A DNA stretch of 64,000 nt from Alphaproteobacteria bacterium (GCA_021774615.1 JAJFIW010000025.1:1-64000); one strand, 5' to 3'. Numbered from the stretch's first letter, positions 17,909-26,269 are shown. The notes: generated from the sequence alone by a model not told the origin. Program-made: numbers and translations.

Positions 17909-18274
17909 CTAAATACTAGAAGGTTTAATAATTCGGCTAGATGCGCCAATTAAAGCAAACATAAGCACTGCCAGCATTAGAAATAGACTAACTAAGTCAG
18001 TAGAAAACTTAGTTGCGTAAGAGTGGAACTGTAAGGTTACTATCAAGCTTGATAGAAAGATAGATGCTGACATATGGATGTAAGACACCCCTACGTTTGC
18101 ACCCTCCTTATAAGGTGTTATTGGTATAACTATTGTTATTATTATACTAATAGCCGTTATTACTATTGGGATAATAGGTGATACAAAAACACCTAATCCC
18201 CACGATGCTAGGCTAACAGCAATACATCCAAATAATATAATAGCAAATGAGTTTGTAAATTTTTTGGTTTTCAT
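17909..18274 (-). CDS. Small membrane protein, cluster B gene 7 (SW[GA]LG family)
   Basis: 121 residues, four hydrophobic segments. N-terminus MKTKKFTNSFAIILFG matches MEPKKFTNSFSNILFV of gene 3 (19530-19895). Family signature ASWGLGVFVSPIIP in TM1-TM2. The middle TLQFHS matches SLQFNS there. Start ATG 18274 has GGAG at 9 nt; an in-frame ATG at 18289 belongs to that site. Preceded by a pyrimidine-tract leader. No known family. Confidence 0.82.
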   Translation of the reverse strand: MKTKKFTNSFAIILFGCIAVSLASWGLGVFVSPIIPIVITAISIIITIVIPITPYKEGANVGVSYIHMSASIFLSSLIVTLQFHSYATKFSTDLVSLFLMLAVLMFALIGASSRIIKPSSI

Positions 18275-18290
18275 GATGGATGTCTCCATA

Positions 18291-18308
18291 GAAAGGGAAA
18301 TAGTAAGA
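18291..18308 (-). promoter_or_regulatory. Pyrimidine-tract leader (copy 3)
   Basis: Minus strand TCTTACTATTTCCCTTTC before TATGGAG. The 12-nt core TCTTACTATTTC is identical in the leader at 35210-35234, 17 kb away. Confidence 0.55.
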
Positions 18309-18370
18309 TTTAGTCAATTACACCTAAAGTGTATAAGGCAACTTGCTAACAATTACAAGCTTATCCAAGC

Positions 18371-18408
18371 AACAAGCCCCTAGATATCAATATATCTAGG
18401 GGCTTGTT
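18371..18408. terminator. Terminator-like hairpin within cluster B
   Basis: AACAAGCCCCTAGATA/TATCTAGGGGCTTGTT, 16-bp perfect stem just past gene 6. The flanking T-tract is weak, so termination may be partial. Confidence 0.75.
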
Positions 18409-18430
18409 CGTTAAAAGTGGAGAAGAGAGG

Positions 18431-18787
18431 CTATTCACTACTGTATTCAAATACCGTAGTAGCTGAGACTCTTAGGATTGTAATTATTAGTAATATACTC
18501 ATAGTAATAGTTCCACTAGTATTCCCAGTTCCCAACGCTATTATTACTGGTAACATTAGCGTTAGGAATATGCCTAGGGATAAAAGCGCCCTGAAAGGCT
18601 CTTTCTTTGTTTCGAGAGGTATTGGAACTTCAGAAAGTAACACTATGAGTACTACACCACTAATTACAAAGAGATATATGGGTATATTATGGTGAACCAT
18701 TGCTCCTAAAGCCCACGATATAGCCCCCACAATAAAACAGATAAACACTATTCCTAAGAATAGGCCGTAAGATCTTTTGAGCTTCAT
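18431..18787 (-). CDS. Small membrane protein, cluster B gene 6 (SW[GA]LG family)
   Basis: 118 residues, four hydrophobic segments. Signature ISWALGAMVHHNIPIYLFVISGV. The central segment KKEPFRALLSLGIFLTLMLP matches TRAPFRALVSGNIFLTLMLT of gene 5, so these two are recent tandem paralogs. AGGGGAA precedes the ATG. Function unknown. Confidence 0.82.
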   Translation of the reverse strand: MKLKRSYGLFLGIVFICFIVGAISWALGAMVHHNIPIYLFVISGVVLIVLLSEVPIPLETKKEPFRALLSLGIFLTLMLPVIIALGTGNTSGTITMSILLIITILRVSATTVFEYSSE

Positions 18788-18815
18788 AGATTTTCCCCTT
18801 TTAGATTAAGCTTTG

Positions 18816-19172
18816 TTAGCTATCATATTCGGAGGCTATAAAAGCTGAGAATATTAGAATAACTATTACAATAGCTATGCTTGAGTTAATAAACTCACCT
18901 TTACTCATAATAGTATTCGACTGTATTAGTGCAGTTAGCATTAATGTTAGGAATATATTCCCAGATACTAGCGCCCTAAAAGGTGCCCTTGTAGAGCCAT
19001 CTGGTGCAGATAGGCCAAGTATCATTCCTACAAACACAATAACGCTAGCTATAAACAGAATTATCGGTATATAGGGGTGAATAGCTATCCCCAACCCCCA
19101 CGATGCAACACCAATAATAAAATACATAAAAATTGTTCCTAAGAACAGGCCAGTAAATCTTTTATAGTTCAT
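18816..19172 (-). CDS. Small membrane protein, cluster B gene 5 (SW[GA]LG family)
   Basis: 118 residues, four hydrophobic segments. Signature ASWGLGIAIHPYIPIILFIAS. Shares RAPFRAL and IFLTLML with gene 6 and the C-terminal FxASEYDS with gene 4 (FFAASEYDSY). It follows gene 4 by 8 nt. Function unknown. Confidence 0.82.
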   Translation of the reverse strand: MNYKRFTGLFLGTIFMYFIIGVASWGLGIAIHPYIPIILFIASVIVFVGMILGLSAPDGSTRAPFRALVSGNIFLTLMLTALIQSNTIMSKGEFINSSIAIVIVILIFSAFIASEYDS

Positions 19173-19180
19173 AATTCTCC

Positions 19181-19540
19181 TTAGTAGCTGTCATATTCGG
19201 ATGCTGCAAAGAATGAAAATATAATTATAATCATATTTATAGCTCCTGCCACAATAAGCCCACCCTCATCAGCACTGACGTAGTTTTGGATTACTATAGA
19301 GAGCGTAGTTAAAAATATGATGATAGAGAATAAAGGCCTAAATTTACCATTCTTGATTTTATCAATTACTGGTATTTTGCGAATAACCTCTATCATAACC
19401 ATAGCGCTAATTAACATTACTGCTATGGATATATAAGGGATAACTTTTTCTAGGAAAAATAGCACAATACTAATAGCGATGCATGTAAGCAGTATTATTA
19501 GAAATTTGCCAAAATAGTTAGTAAGGTTTTTAGCTCTCAT
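19181..19540 (-). CDS. Small membrane protein, cluster B gene 4
   Basis: 119 residues, four hydrophobic segments. N-terminus MRAKNLTNYFGKFLIILL resembles KKFTNSF of its neighbours; the SWGLG block is replaced by IVLFFLEKVIPYISIAVMLIS in part. The C-terminus ends FFAASEYDSY as in gene 5. I start at ATG 19540, which has AAAGGAGGT 5 nt upstream and overlaps the stop of gene 3 by 11 nt, pointing to coupled translation. Confidence 0.82.
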   Translation of the reverse strand: MRAKNLTNYFGKFLIILLTCIAISIVLFFLEKVIPYISIAVMLISAMVMIEVIRKIPVIDKIKNGKFRPLFSIIIFLTTLSIVIQNYVSADEGGLIVAGAINMIIIIFSFFAASEYDSY

Positions 19541-19895
19541 GTACACCTCCTTTGCTAGAGTAACCAGCAGCAAATGCAGAGTATATAATTATTACTAATA
19601 TAATGAATGCACTAACAATGTTTGTGCCAAGCTCTCCCGCGCTAGAGTTAAATTGCAGGCTAGTTATAACAACAGACAGAAAAATAGCCGTAGCAGCAAA
19701 TACTTTAGCTGGTTCATCTTTCTTTTTCATTAAGTGTGGGGTTATTGCAAAAGCTATAATAACTCCAACCACAAATATTAGAGCTGCAGGGATAATGGGC
19801 GATACAAAAGTACCTAATGCCCACGATGTGCCACTAGTAGCGGCACATACAAACAATATGTTTGAAAATGAGTTGGTAAACTTTTTAGGTTCCAT
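19530..19895 (-). CDS. Small membrane protein, cluster B gene 3 (SW[GA]LG family)
   Basis: 121 residues, four hydrophobic segments. MEPKKFTNSFSNILFV, then TSWALGTFVSPIIPAALIF. The loop HLMKKKDEPAKVF is basic. Its last codons encode the ribosome-binding site of gene 4. It has a pyrimidine-tract leader preceded by TATACT. Function unknown. Confidence 0.82.
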   Translation of the reverse strand: MEPKKFTNSFSNILFVCAATSGTSWALGTFVSPIIPAALIFVVGVIIAFAITPHLMKKKDEPAKVFAATAIFLSVVITSLQFNSSAGELGTNIVSAFIILVIIIYSAFAAGYSSKGGVHES

Positions 19896-19910
19896 AGTTA
19901 ATATTCCCGA

Positions 19911-19942
19911 AGAGTAAGAAAAAGGGAAGAAGATACAGTATA
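19911..19942 (-). promoter_or_regulatory. Pyrimidine-tract leader (copy 4) with TATACT
   Basis: Minus strand TATACT (19937-19942), then GTATCTTCTTCCCTTTTTCT. The -10-like hexamer is one of the best in the set. Confidence 0.5.
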
Positions 19943-20034
19943 ACCCAAAGACTTATAGACGGCTTTTAGAAGAACAGCAAATTGTTTGTTTGTATACAGT
20001 CTGTAGATGAGAGGTAACCCCCAAAAAGACAAAC

Positions 20035-20057
20035 ACCCCCAAAACTAGTATGGGGGT
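20035..20057 (-). terminator. Minus-strand terminator after cluster B gene 2
   Basis: On the minus strand ACCCCC-11 nt-GGGGGT followed by GTTTGTCTTTTT. It lies beyond the 162-bp hairpin element. Confidence 0.7.
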
Positions 20058-20065
20058 ATCGTTAG

Positions 20066-20227
20066 GTATCTATCCCACAAAAGGTAATTAGAGCGATGTT
20101 TTGCTTTTTTCAAACTTTCGCGGTACGCACGTATTTTCTATACGCTTGCGTTTCCACGGTTTTTCAAAAAGCAAAATCTCATCTCTAACCGCCATTTCAT
20201 GGCTTTCCCATTTTGTGGGATAGATAC
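20066..20227. repeat. 162-bp long-hairpin element with 17-bp perfect terminal inverted repeats
   Basis: Ends GTATCTATCCCACAAAA (20066-20082) and TTTTGTGGGATAGATAC (20211-20227) are perfect inverted repeats. Inside are further paired arms: TTAGAG/CTCTAA (20088-20093 with 20183-20188), TTTTGCTTTTT/AAAAAGCAAAA (20099-20109 with 20166-20176) and an apical ACGCACGTAT/ATACGCTTGCGT. A side hairpin GCCAT-TTC-ATGGC is at 20191-20203. TAG flanks both ends. It could be a MITE-like element or a structured RNA in the untranslated region after gene 2. No protein frame is inside. Confidence 0.7.
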
Positions 20228-20235
20228 TAGGAGTT

Positions 20236-20553
20236 TTACTGCTCGGCAGCTAGCTTGGCCGCTTTGTACGACAGTACAAAAGGTATCATCATAAGGACTG
20301 CTTCTACCGACATAATTATGTTGGAGTGCTCTGCCTCAAAAAATATTAGAGTAACACCAAGTATTGTACTTATGGCTGCATAGGCCACTAAATCTACATA
20401 CTTAGTGCCTCTCGGCGAGAAAGTAGCAATGGCTACAACTATAAGAGCCATTATTATTGGCGTCATATTAGAGTATGGTGCCAAAAGGTATGTTGCAGCA
20501 CCAAAAATAGTGTTTATGGCAATAAATACCAAGAAATATAAACCTCTACTCAT
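20236..20553 (-). CDS. Small membrane protein, cluster B gene 2
   Basis: 105 residues, about four hydrophobic segments, a basic-ended C-terminus (YKAAKLAAEQ). Paralog of the 17501-17830 protein: shared FGAATY / VGAVTY, IIMALI / IIMLFI and AIATFS / AIATYS blocks. Its ATG overlaps the TGA of gene 1 by four bases (ATGA), indicating coupling. Function unknown. Confidence 0.8.
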   Translation of the reverse strand: MSRGLYFLVFIAINTIFGAATYLLAPYSNMTPIIMALIVVAIATFSPRGTKYVDLVAYAAISTILGVTLIFFEAEHSNIIMSVEAVLMMIPFVLSYKAAKLAAEQ

Positions 20554-20945
20554 ACTTCTACCTCCTCTGGGTTTTGTTTGTCGGACATGCCCTCGAGCTG
20601 CGCTGTTACTAAGGAGAGCATGATTACAAACATTGCTAGCGATAGGCTAGTTAGTGATGCTGTTGCAGAGCTAAAACCTTCCATAAAGTGCACTGCAACA
20701 GCAGCTAGCGATATGGTAGCAACTATTGCTGTGAAAGATTTTTGGCGTTTAGCTTTAAACGCCGTAGTGTTTATGAAAGATTTAGACTTATAAACTAGAA
20801 TACAGGTTATTATAGCGCTTATTGCCATTAATATTACAGGTGCTAATGGCGACAGGTAACTACCTAACCCCCAAGACAAAGCTACCAGAGCAATTGCCAT
20901 TACGAACAGTTCTACTAACTTGATAATAAATATATTATCATCCAT
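20550..20945 (-). CDS. Small membrane protein, cluster B gene 1 (SW[GA]LG family)
   Basis: 131 residues, the first gene of the minus-strand cluster. Signature LSWGLGSYLSPLAPVILMAISAII. The basic loop KAKRQKSF lies between the hydrophobic pairs, and the tail is acidic (NPEEVEV). AAGGAGAA precedes the ATG, and a pyrimidine tract lies further upstream. Function unknown. Confidence 0.82.
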   Translation of the reverse strand: MDDNIFIIKLVELFVMAIALVALSWGLGSYLSPLAPVILMAISAIITCILVYKSKSFINTTAFKAKRQKSFTAIVATISLAAVAVHFMEGFSSATASLTSLSLAMFVIMLSLVTAQLEGMSDKQNPEEVEV

Positions 20946-20975
20946 AAGGTTAATTCTCCTTATAATTTAGGAGTT

Positions 20976-20996
20976 TAAGAAAAGGAACAGAAAAAC
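20976..20996 (-). promoter_or_regulatory. Pyrimidine-tract leader (copy 5)
   Basis: Minus strand AATACG, then TTTTTCTGTTCCTTTTCTTA. The Shine-Dalgarno is about 25 nt further on, more than in other copies. Confidence 0.4.
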
Positions 20997-21077
20997 GTAT
21001 TATTTAAATACAAAGCAGTTATAGCCATAATTATTAATTATTACAAGAGGTAATGTATACAGGAATAGGTGAAGAAT

Positions 21078-21106
21078 AAAAGAGGGGCATTACCCCTCTT
21101 TTTTCT
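21078..21106. terminator. Bidirectional terminator between cluster B and rph
   Basis: AAAAGAGGGG/CCCCTCTTTT with TTTTTT on the plus side. It ends 14 nt past the rph stop, so on the minus strand it serves rph. Confidence 0.88.
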
Positions 21107-21119
21107 TTCTCATTACAGA

Positions 21120-21884
21120 TTAAATAGTGGTTAGAGTTTCTTTTTGTAGTTTTATAAGCTCGGATATACCTTCTTCTGCTAATCCCATTAACATGTTAAA
21201 TGCTTCTTTGTCGATTGGGGCGGCTTCGGCTGTGGTTTGCACCTCGATAATTTGCCCTTTTCCGGTTAAAACAAAGTTACCATCAGCAATGGCGTTAGAG
21301 TCTTCCGCATAGTCTAAATCAAGCACTGCTCCAGCTTCAGTCACTCCACAGCTGATTGCCGCAATATGGTCGGTTAGGGGGTATTCCTCAATTAAACCGT
21401 CGGTCAGTAAACGCTTACATGCTAGGCTTAATGCTACAAATGCACCCGTAATTGCGGCAGTTCTGGTGCCACCGTCTGCTTGGATAACGTCACAGTCAAT
21501 CCAGATGGTGCGCTCGCCTAATTTATCAAGATTGCATACAGTCCGCATCGAGCGGCCAATTAAACGTTGAATTTCGAGCGTGCGGCCGCTTTGTTTACCG
21601 CGGCTTGCTTCTCGGTCCATGCGGCTATGGGTTGAGCGTGGCAACATGCCATATTCGGCCGTTACCCAGCCTTGTTTTTGCCCTCGTAAAAAATGGGGGA
21701 CTTTTTCTTCGATAGACGCGGTGCACAACACTTTAGTACTACCAAACTGCGCAAGGCAACTGCCTTCAGCATAAGCGTTTACATCTGTTTGTAGTACCAC
21801 AGGGCGTAATTCATTTATTTTACGGCCTGAAGGGCGGGGGATGTTTGAGTCTAGCTTTCTACTAGGCAACTTTTTTACAATCAT
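21120..21884 (-). CDS. rph: Ribonuclease PH
   Basis: Phosphorolytic 3'-5' exoribonuclease that trims tRNA 3' ends. Seen: [13 protein letters not shown] near the N-terminus, [34 protein letters not shown] (in parts), [26 protein letters not shown] and [11 protein letters not shown]. From ATG 21884 the protein is 254 residues with about 15 residues before RPSGR, which is longer than usual and overlaps bcp by 23 nt. A start nearer RPSGR is possible. Transcribed with bcp. Confidence 0.95.
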   Translation of the reverse strand: MIVKKLPSRKLDSNIPRPSGRKINELRPVVLQTDVNAYAEGSCLAQFGSTKVLCTASIEEKVPHFLRGQKQGWVTAEYGMLPRSTHSRMDREASRGKQSGRTLEIQRLIGRSMRTVCNLDKLGERTIWIDCDVIQADGGTRTAAITGAFVALSLACKRLLTDGLIEEYPLTDHIAAISCGVTEAGAVLDLDYAEDSNAIADGNFVLTGKGQIIEVQTTAEAAPIDKEAFNMLMGLAEEGISELIKLQKETLTTI

Positions 21885-22344
21885 GAGATTTTAACCAATC
21901 TATAACATCTTTATGGTGGGTTTTAGGACTTGCTTTGTCAATAATATGGGCAATTTTACCGTTAGGGTCAATAATAACTGTAGAGCGCATAACCCCCATG
22001 TATTTACGGCCATACATGCTTTTTTCTTGCCACATCCCATAAGCAGTTAGCATTGTGTGCTCGGTATCGCCTAGTAGGGTAAATGGTAGCTCGTGTTTTT
22101 CGGCAAATTTACTAAGCTTTTTAGTTTCATCACCACTTACACCAACTACAGCTGTGTTCAGCTCTGTAAAAGCTGCAAAGTCATCGCGGATATTTTCTGC
22201 CTGAGTAGTGCACCCAGGGGTTAATGCTTTGGGGTAGAAGTAAAGAACTAACCACTTGCCGCTAAAATCTGCCAGAGAGATAAACTCCCCATTCTGATTA
22301 GGGAGCGAGAAGGAAGGGGCTTCTTGTCCGATAGTTATAGTCAT
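21862..22344 (-). CDS. bcp: Thioredoxin-dependent peroxiredoxin, Bcp/PrxQ
   Basis: A 160-residue thiol peroxidase reducing hydrogen peroxide and organic peroxides. The peroxidatic cysteine is in [18 protein letters not shown] (about residue 45), where KALTPGCT replaces the commoner KDNTPGCT; no resolving Cys five residues later (TTQAE), so a 1-Cys mechanism or the C-terminal HDCKK cysteine must serve. AAGG precedes the ATG. Confidence 0.95.
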   Translation of the reverse strand: MTITIGQEAPSFSLPNQNGEFISLADFSGKWLVLYFYPKALTPGCTTQAENIRDDFAAFTELNTAVVGVSGDETKKLSKFAEKHELPFTLLGDTEHTMLTAYGMWQEKSMYGRKYMGVMRSTVIIDPNGKIAHIIDKASPKTHHKDVIDWLKSHDCKKVA

Positions 22345-22464
22345 GTGTTATTTTACCTTATTTATTGTAAAGTTAAACGGCTATAAGCTGGTGTTATAGC
22401 ATTAAATATAGTATAAAGTTTAAATTAATTTAAAGAAATCGAATTTCAATAAAGGTACTTACAA

Positions 22465-22995
22465 ATGGCTAAGGAAAAGAAAAAGCAAGAAACAAAAACA
22501 TCTCATGTTGATGGCGCAATGCCAGAACAAGCAGCACAAGGTGTTTTTCGTTTGAAAAATCAATATATTAGTGACTTGTCATTTGAGTGCCCTCAATCTC
22601 CGAGCTTTTTGGGCGAGTATAAAAACAATATAAACCTCGATGTTGGCGTACAAACTAACCGTATTGGTGGAGAAAACTCTAGCGATTACGAAATATCATT
22701 AGTTATCCGTGGCCGCAACGAAACCGACGACAAGAAAGTTGTATACCTACTTGAGATGAAATTTAGTGGCCTATTTACCCTAGAGAATATCCCTGATAAT
22801 GACCGTGATATGCTACTTGGTATTGATGCCCCTGCCTTGCTTTACCCATATGCACGCCAAATATTTATGAGCACTATTACTGCAAGTGGCTTCCAACCAC
22901 CATTGCTAGAGCCAATTAACTTTGGTGCTTTATATATGCAAGCATTGCAAAATAAGCAACAAGAAGCAGCCGCAGCGCAAACTAGCGCTAGCTAA
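22465..22995 (+). CDS. secB: Protein-export chaperone SecB
   Basis: 176 residues. Tetrameric cytosolic chaperone delivering unfolded precursors to SecA. Seen: FRLKNQYISDLSFECPQSP, NLDVGVQTNRIG, YLLEMKFSGLFTLEN, LLGIDAPALLYPYARQI and PPLLEPINF. An N-terminal lysine-rich extension (AKEKKKQETK) precedes the domain. The methyltransferase follows after 9 nt. Confidence 0.96.
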   Translation: MAKEKKKQETKTSHVDGAMPEQAAQGVFRLKNQYISDLSFECPQSPSFLGEYKNNINLDVGVQTNRIGGENSSDYEISLVIRGRNETDDKKVVYLLEMKFSGLFTLENIPDNDRDMLLGIDAPALLYPYARQIFMSTITASGFQPPLLEPINFGALYMQALQNKQQEAAAAQTSAS

Positions 22996-23004
22996 GAACC
23001 TACA

Positions 23005-23628
23005 ATGAAGCTACTAAAATTGCCAATAATAGCTGCGCTACGCTGGCGTATCTATTATTGGCAACTACGTAATACCCCGCCTCGTGGCACAACCTTAAAA
23101 GCGGTTGAGTTTTTAAAAGACACCCCTAAAAATTTACCTGTTATAGACCTAGGCTGTGGCCATGGTACCGATAGCTTGGTTTATTTGCGTGCAGGCTGGC
23201 AAGTAATAGCTGTTGATAAAAACAAAAAAGGGCTGCAAATACTAAAAAAGCGTGCAGAAAAAGAGCAGCTATCAACTAACCTACAGCTAATTTGTGAAGA
23301 CTTCACTACTTTTGATATCCCTCCCTGTGTTGCTGTTAATGCAAACTTTGCATTTCCCTTTTGCAAGGAAAATAGATGGGATGATTTTTGGCAACGAATA
23401 AATAACGGGCTTGTAAGCGGTGGGGTTGTTGCAGGGCAGTTTTTTGGTGTTGAAGACAGCTGGAATAAAAAAGGCCACAGAACACTACATTTCCCAGAAC
23501 AAAAAATACATGACTTACTTAAAAACTTCACCATCATATCTTGGAAAGAAGTAAAGAAAATAGGCAAAGACGACTTAAACCAAAGTAAGTTTTGGCATGT
23601 CTACCATGTTCTAGCACAGAAGAAATAA
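23005..23628 (+). CDS. Class I SAM-dependent methyltransferase (TehB/TPMT-like)
   Basis: 207 residues. Motif I VIDLGCGHGTDSLVYL (about 50-65), acidic loop VIAVDKNKKG, and NANFAFPFC at motif IV. This resembles the small-molecule methyltransferase group (TehB, thiopurine methyltransferase). Substrate unknown. Next to secB without an obvious functional link. Confidence 0.8.
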   Translation: MKLLKLPIIAALRWRIYYWQLRNTPPRGTTLKAVEFLKDTPKNLPVIDLGCGHGTDSLVYLRAGWQVIAVDKNKKGLQILKKRAEKEQLSTNLQLICEDFTTFDIPPCVAVNANFAFPFCKENRWDDFWQRINNGLVSGGVVAGQFFGVEDSWNKKGHRTLHFPEQKIHDLLKNFTIISWKEVKKIGKDDLNQSKFWHVYHVLAQKK

Positions 23629-23690
23629 TCTTTTCTCTATAAAAGCTTGATATTTATATGCATCGCTATTATTTAAAATCAAAGTAATTA

Positions 23691-23716
23691 TTTTATCTTC
23701 TTTTTTCCTCTTTCCT
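23691..23716 (+). promoter_or_regulatory. Pyrimidine-tract leader (copy 6)
   Basis: TTTTATCTTCTTTTTTCCTC then TTTCC and AGGGA before the ATG at 23734. Confidence 0.5.
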
Positions 23717-23733
23717 ATAGGGATATTAAAATC

Positions 23734-24096
23734 ATGAGAAATCTTGTTAGATGCGCTAAAAATAACCGCCAACTTAGACTTGATTCTTTTAGAAAAAAAT
23801 TTATGGCCAATGGAGCAAATACTTTTGCTGATTATGTAGTCAAAGACTATTTCACAACTTCTAATTGTTGTAGTTTCGGACATAATGGTTTCTTGTATAT
23901 AAATATGGATGAAGTTACCTATGCTGTGCTTAGCACAGATGTAGATGGCACCTACCTTAAAATCCTTTTAGATGAATTTAAAGCTAAAGGGATTAATAAA
24001 AACAGTGTCTCAATCGATATTAAATACAGGAAAGTTCTAATCGATATCCGCACTCCCGATGAAGTTAGTATGCAAGAGAGGCTCTTCAACAAGTAA
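23734..24096 (+). CDS. Orphan soluble protein
   Basis: 120 residues, no signal or membrane segment. Contains TTSNCCSFGHNGFLYINMDEV in part, and a charged C-terminal half. No family recognised. It carries the pyrimidine-tract leader and its own terminator, so it is a single-gene unit. Real by leader, Shine-Dalgarno (AGGGA) and terminator; function unknown. Confidence 0.65.
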   Translation: MRNLVRCAKNNRQLRLDSFRKKFMANGANTFADYVVKDYFTTSNCCSFGHNGFLYINMDEVTYAVLSTDVDGTYLKILLDEFKAKGINKNSVSIDIKYRKVLIDIRTPDEVSMQERLFNK

Positions 24097-24106
24097 CAGA
24101 ACGATA

Positions 24107-24135
24107 AGAAGCCACCAGTTAATGGTGGCTTTCTT
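24107..24135 (+). terminator. Terminator after the orphan gene
   Basis: GAAGCCACCA/TGGTGGCTTTC hairpin with T-rich 3' side, 10 nt past the stop. Confidence 0.85.
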
Positions 24136-24177
24136 GCTTGTAATGGCGGGCTAATGTCGCTACAGTTCGTTTATTGT

Positions 24178-24203
24178 TATTATCTTTTCTATTTTTCCTT
24201 TTT
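24178..24203 (+). promoter_or_regulatory. Pyrimidine-tract leader (copy 7)
   Basis: TATTAT-CTTTTCTATTTTTCCTTTTT then TGGAGG. One of the clearest copies. Confidence 0.55.
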
Positions 24204-24215
24204 GTGGAGGCACTT

Positions 24216-24590
24216 ATGCCCAAGTCTATTTTCGGCCCATTTATTGGGAAAGTAATATGGTCTATTGTGTATTTAGTAGTGTTTATGTCTACAGTAAGCA
24301 TTATTGTTAAAATAACCGAAGTATCACCAGATATCATAGGTTTCTTTATCATTGGTGTAAGCTTTATGATAATAAAAATGGATCAGAGCCAAAAGGTGTT
24401 TAGAACCTTAGCTCTTTCGTTGTTATTTTTGTTAATATCGGCATTTAGCGCTACATGGGGTAAAAGCTTAGTTACCTATCATGATGTTCTTATGCTAATA
24501 GCAAATATTACAGGTCTTTGTAGTATCCTAAGCTTCTTTTATGCCTTTTTTATCCATAACTTAAAGGTGAAACCAAAAGAAACCGAGTAA
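24216..24590 (+). CDS. Small membrane protein, singleton
   Basis: 124 residues, four hydrophobic segments, acidic/basic tail KVKPKETE. Start ATG 24216 is set by GGAGG 6 nt upstream; the in-frame ATG at 24174 precedes the leader tract and is rejected. Size, topology and leader match the three small-membrane clusters, but the SWGLG block is absent (it has ATWGKS late in the chain). Function unknown. Confidence 0.75.
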   Translation: MPKSIFGPFIGKVIWSIVYLVVFMSTVSIIVKITEVSPDIIGFFIIGVSFMIIKMDQSQKVFRTLALSLLFLLISAFSATWGKSLVTYHDVLMLIANITGLCSILSFFYAFFIHNLKVKPKETE

Positions 24591-24598
24591 TATTAACG

Positions 24599-24634
24599 AC
24601 TATAAAACCCCCTATTATTAGGGGGTTTTATAGT
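24599..24634. terminator. Bidirectional terminator
   Basis: ACTATAAAACCCCCTA/TAGGGGGTTTTATAGT, a 16-bp perfect stem between convergent genes; it overlaps the CDF stop codon. Confidence 0.9.
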
Positions 24635-25791
24635 TTTAAAGAGAATGACACCGTAGAAAATAGGTTTTCTTGGTTTGTTAGTTCTTCGATTATAGCTTTT
24701 TTATGTTTATTTAGTTCATCTTGGGAGATATGGCTAAATATAATGTCGGCATGTTTTTCGGCCCCGATAAAATGAAGAGTAATGTGCTCGATAACAGCAT
24801 CGGGTATGGTGTTATTAATAGTATTATTAATTATTTTTTCTAATTTATTGCGAGTTAAGGCTGCAGCTGCTTTTGGTGGCTCGTGCTCGTGTTTTGCAGG
24901 GTCGATATGGACAGTTATGTCTATAGCGTTGGGGATTTCTTTATTAATATTAAACTCTACCAATTCTGCAATATGGTGCCCTTCGCTAACCGATATTCTA
25001 GGGTCAACATCTACATGGACGTCAACCATAATATCGCCGCCAATGTGGCGTGCACGGAGCATATGGCAGTCTAGTACTCCTTCAGAATTTTTAATTGCGG
25101 TTAACATTCGTTGTTGCTGCTTTTTGGGGACTGCGGCATCAACCAACTCATTAAAAGCATCATGCCCGAAGCCGTACGAGATTTTAAAAAGCATAATAGC
25201 TACAATAGCCGCTGCTATATAATCACCATAAACAAAACCTAACATATTAAGCCCAATACCAACAAAAACCGCTATTGACGATAGCCCATCAGCGCGGTGG
25301 TGCCATGCGTTGGCAATAATTGGCTTAGAGTTAACTTTTGTTCCTTCATGAAGAGCATAGCGGAATAGCCCCTCATTTAATAAAATTGACAACCCAGCCG
25401 CAATTAAGGCCAAATCTGTCAGTTTTTGTGGTGTACCGTGTAGGAAGTCATCAACAACATTAATAATAATACCACTAGCTACTAATGCTAATAAGACCGA
25501 TAAAATAAGTGTACCAAAGGTTTCGAACTTACCATGACCATAGGGGTGTCCTTCATCGGCGTCTTCACGCCCTAGCTGTACTGCAACAAAAGCAATAATG
25601 TCGGTCAGTAAGTCGCTAGCAGAGTGCACAGCATCAGCTATTAAAGCTTGCGAGCCAGTTAGTGCACCGATCACTCCTTTAACTGCAGTTAAGGTAAGGT
25701 TAACAACTGCTCCTACAATAGAAGTCCGTTTTGCTGCTTTTTGTGCTAAATGGTTTTCGATGCGAGTTGGGCTAGTTATGTTATCAGCCAT
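24628..25791 (-). CDS. Cation diffusion facilitator (CDF) metal efflux transporter
   Basis: 387 residues. CDF proteins export Zn2+, Fe2+, Mn2+ or Co2+ in exchange for protons. Seen: metal-site motifs DAVHSASD (about 53-60, HxxxD) and HHRADGLSS in TM5 (HxxxD), plus the GREDADEGHPYGHGKFE loop; the C-terminal cytoplasmic domain has HMLRARHIGGDIMVDVHVDV. The HxxxD/HxxxD arrangement differs from the DxxxD of FieF and fits Zn/Mn types; the ion is not certain. Overlaps yggT by 8 nt. Confidence 0.92.
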   Translation of the reverse strand: MADNITSPTRIENHLAQKAAKRTSIVGAVVNLTLTAVKGVIGALTGSQALIADAVHSASDLLTDIIAFVAVQLGREDADEGHPYGHGKFETFGTLILSVLLALVASGIIINVVDDFLHGTPQKLTDLALIAAGLSILLNEGLFRYALHEGTKVNSKPIIANAWHHRADGLSSIAVFVGIGLNMLGFVYGDYIAAAIVAIMLFKISYGFGHDAFNELVDAAVPKKQQQRMLTAIKNSEGVLDCHMLRARHIGGDIMVDVHVDVDPRISVSEGHHIAELVEFNINKEIPNAIDITVHIDPAKHEHEPPKAAAALTRNKLEKIINNTINNTIPDAVIEHITLHFIGAEKHADIIFSHISQDELNKHKKAIIEELTNQENLFSTVSFSLKL

Positions 25792-26086
25792 TTATCATTT
25801 TCTCTGCAATTCTATTAAATATCGGCAGAATACCTTGCTGAATAAACATAATAGCCAATAAAGCTACCAGTGGTGCTAAGTCGAGTTGACTGGTTTTAGG
25901 GATATAACGGCGGATACGGTTGTAAACAGGCTCTGTTAGCTTATGTAATATCCGTATTGCAGGGTGGTACGGGTCTGGGCGTAGCCAGCTTACAATGGCA
26001 GACGCAATAATAAGCAGAGTATATAAAAACAGAATACTATCCAGAATTTGAATAACAGCCAAGAGAGGGTATCCGATTGTATACAT
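25784..26086 (-). CDS. YggT-family membrane protein
   Basis: 100 residues, two hydrophobic segments. The family hallmark SWLRPDPYHPAIRILHKLTEP (in part) and YNRIRRYIP lie between them. YggT proteins are linked to osmotic tolerance, cell division or cytochrome assembly in different lineages. AAAGG precedes the ATG. First gene of a two-gene operon with the CDF transporter. Confidence 0.9.
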   Translation of the reverse strand: MYTIGYPLLAVIQILDSILFLYTLLIIASAIVSWLRPDPYHPAIRILHKLTEPVYNRIRRYIPKTSQLDLAPLVALLAIMFIQQGILPIFNRIAEKMING

Positions 26087-26269
26087 AAAAAAGACCTTTA
26101 ACTAAATTACATTTTCTTGGAAAATAGCATATCATATACCGAATATAAAATTGTAAATTCTTATACCCATCACCATATAATAAGATAGACTGTTATTGCA
26201 GGTGGGGTGTATTTGTAAATATGCAGTTTCTTGAAGGGGTAGTTTTTTGTTAATAAAGGGGTGTATCTA

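Noticed and set aside
20066-20227. 6S RNA
   Set aside because: Overall size and long closing stem are similar, but the central bubble layout does not match and the position lies within an operon; kept as an unassigned element.
23611-23883. 90-residue minus-strand frame opposite the 23734 orphan gene
   Set aside because: The plus-strand gene has a leader, Shine-Dalgarno and terminator; the minus frame has none.
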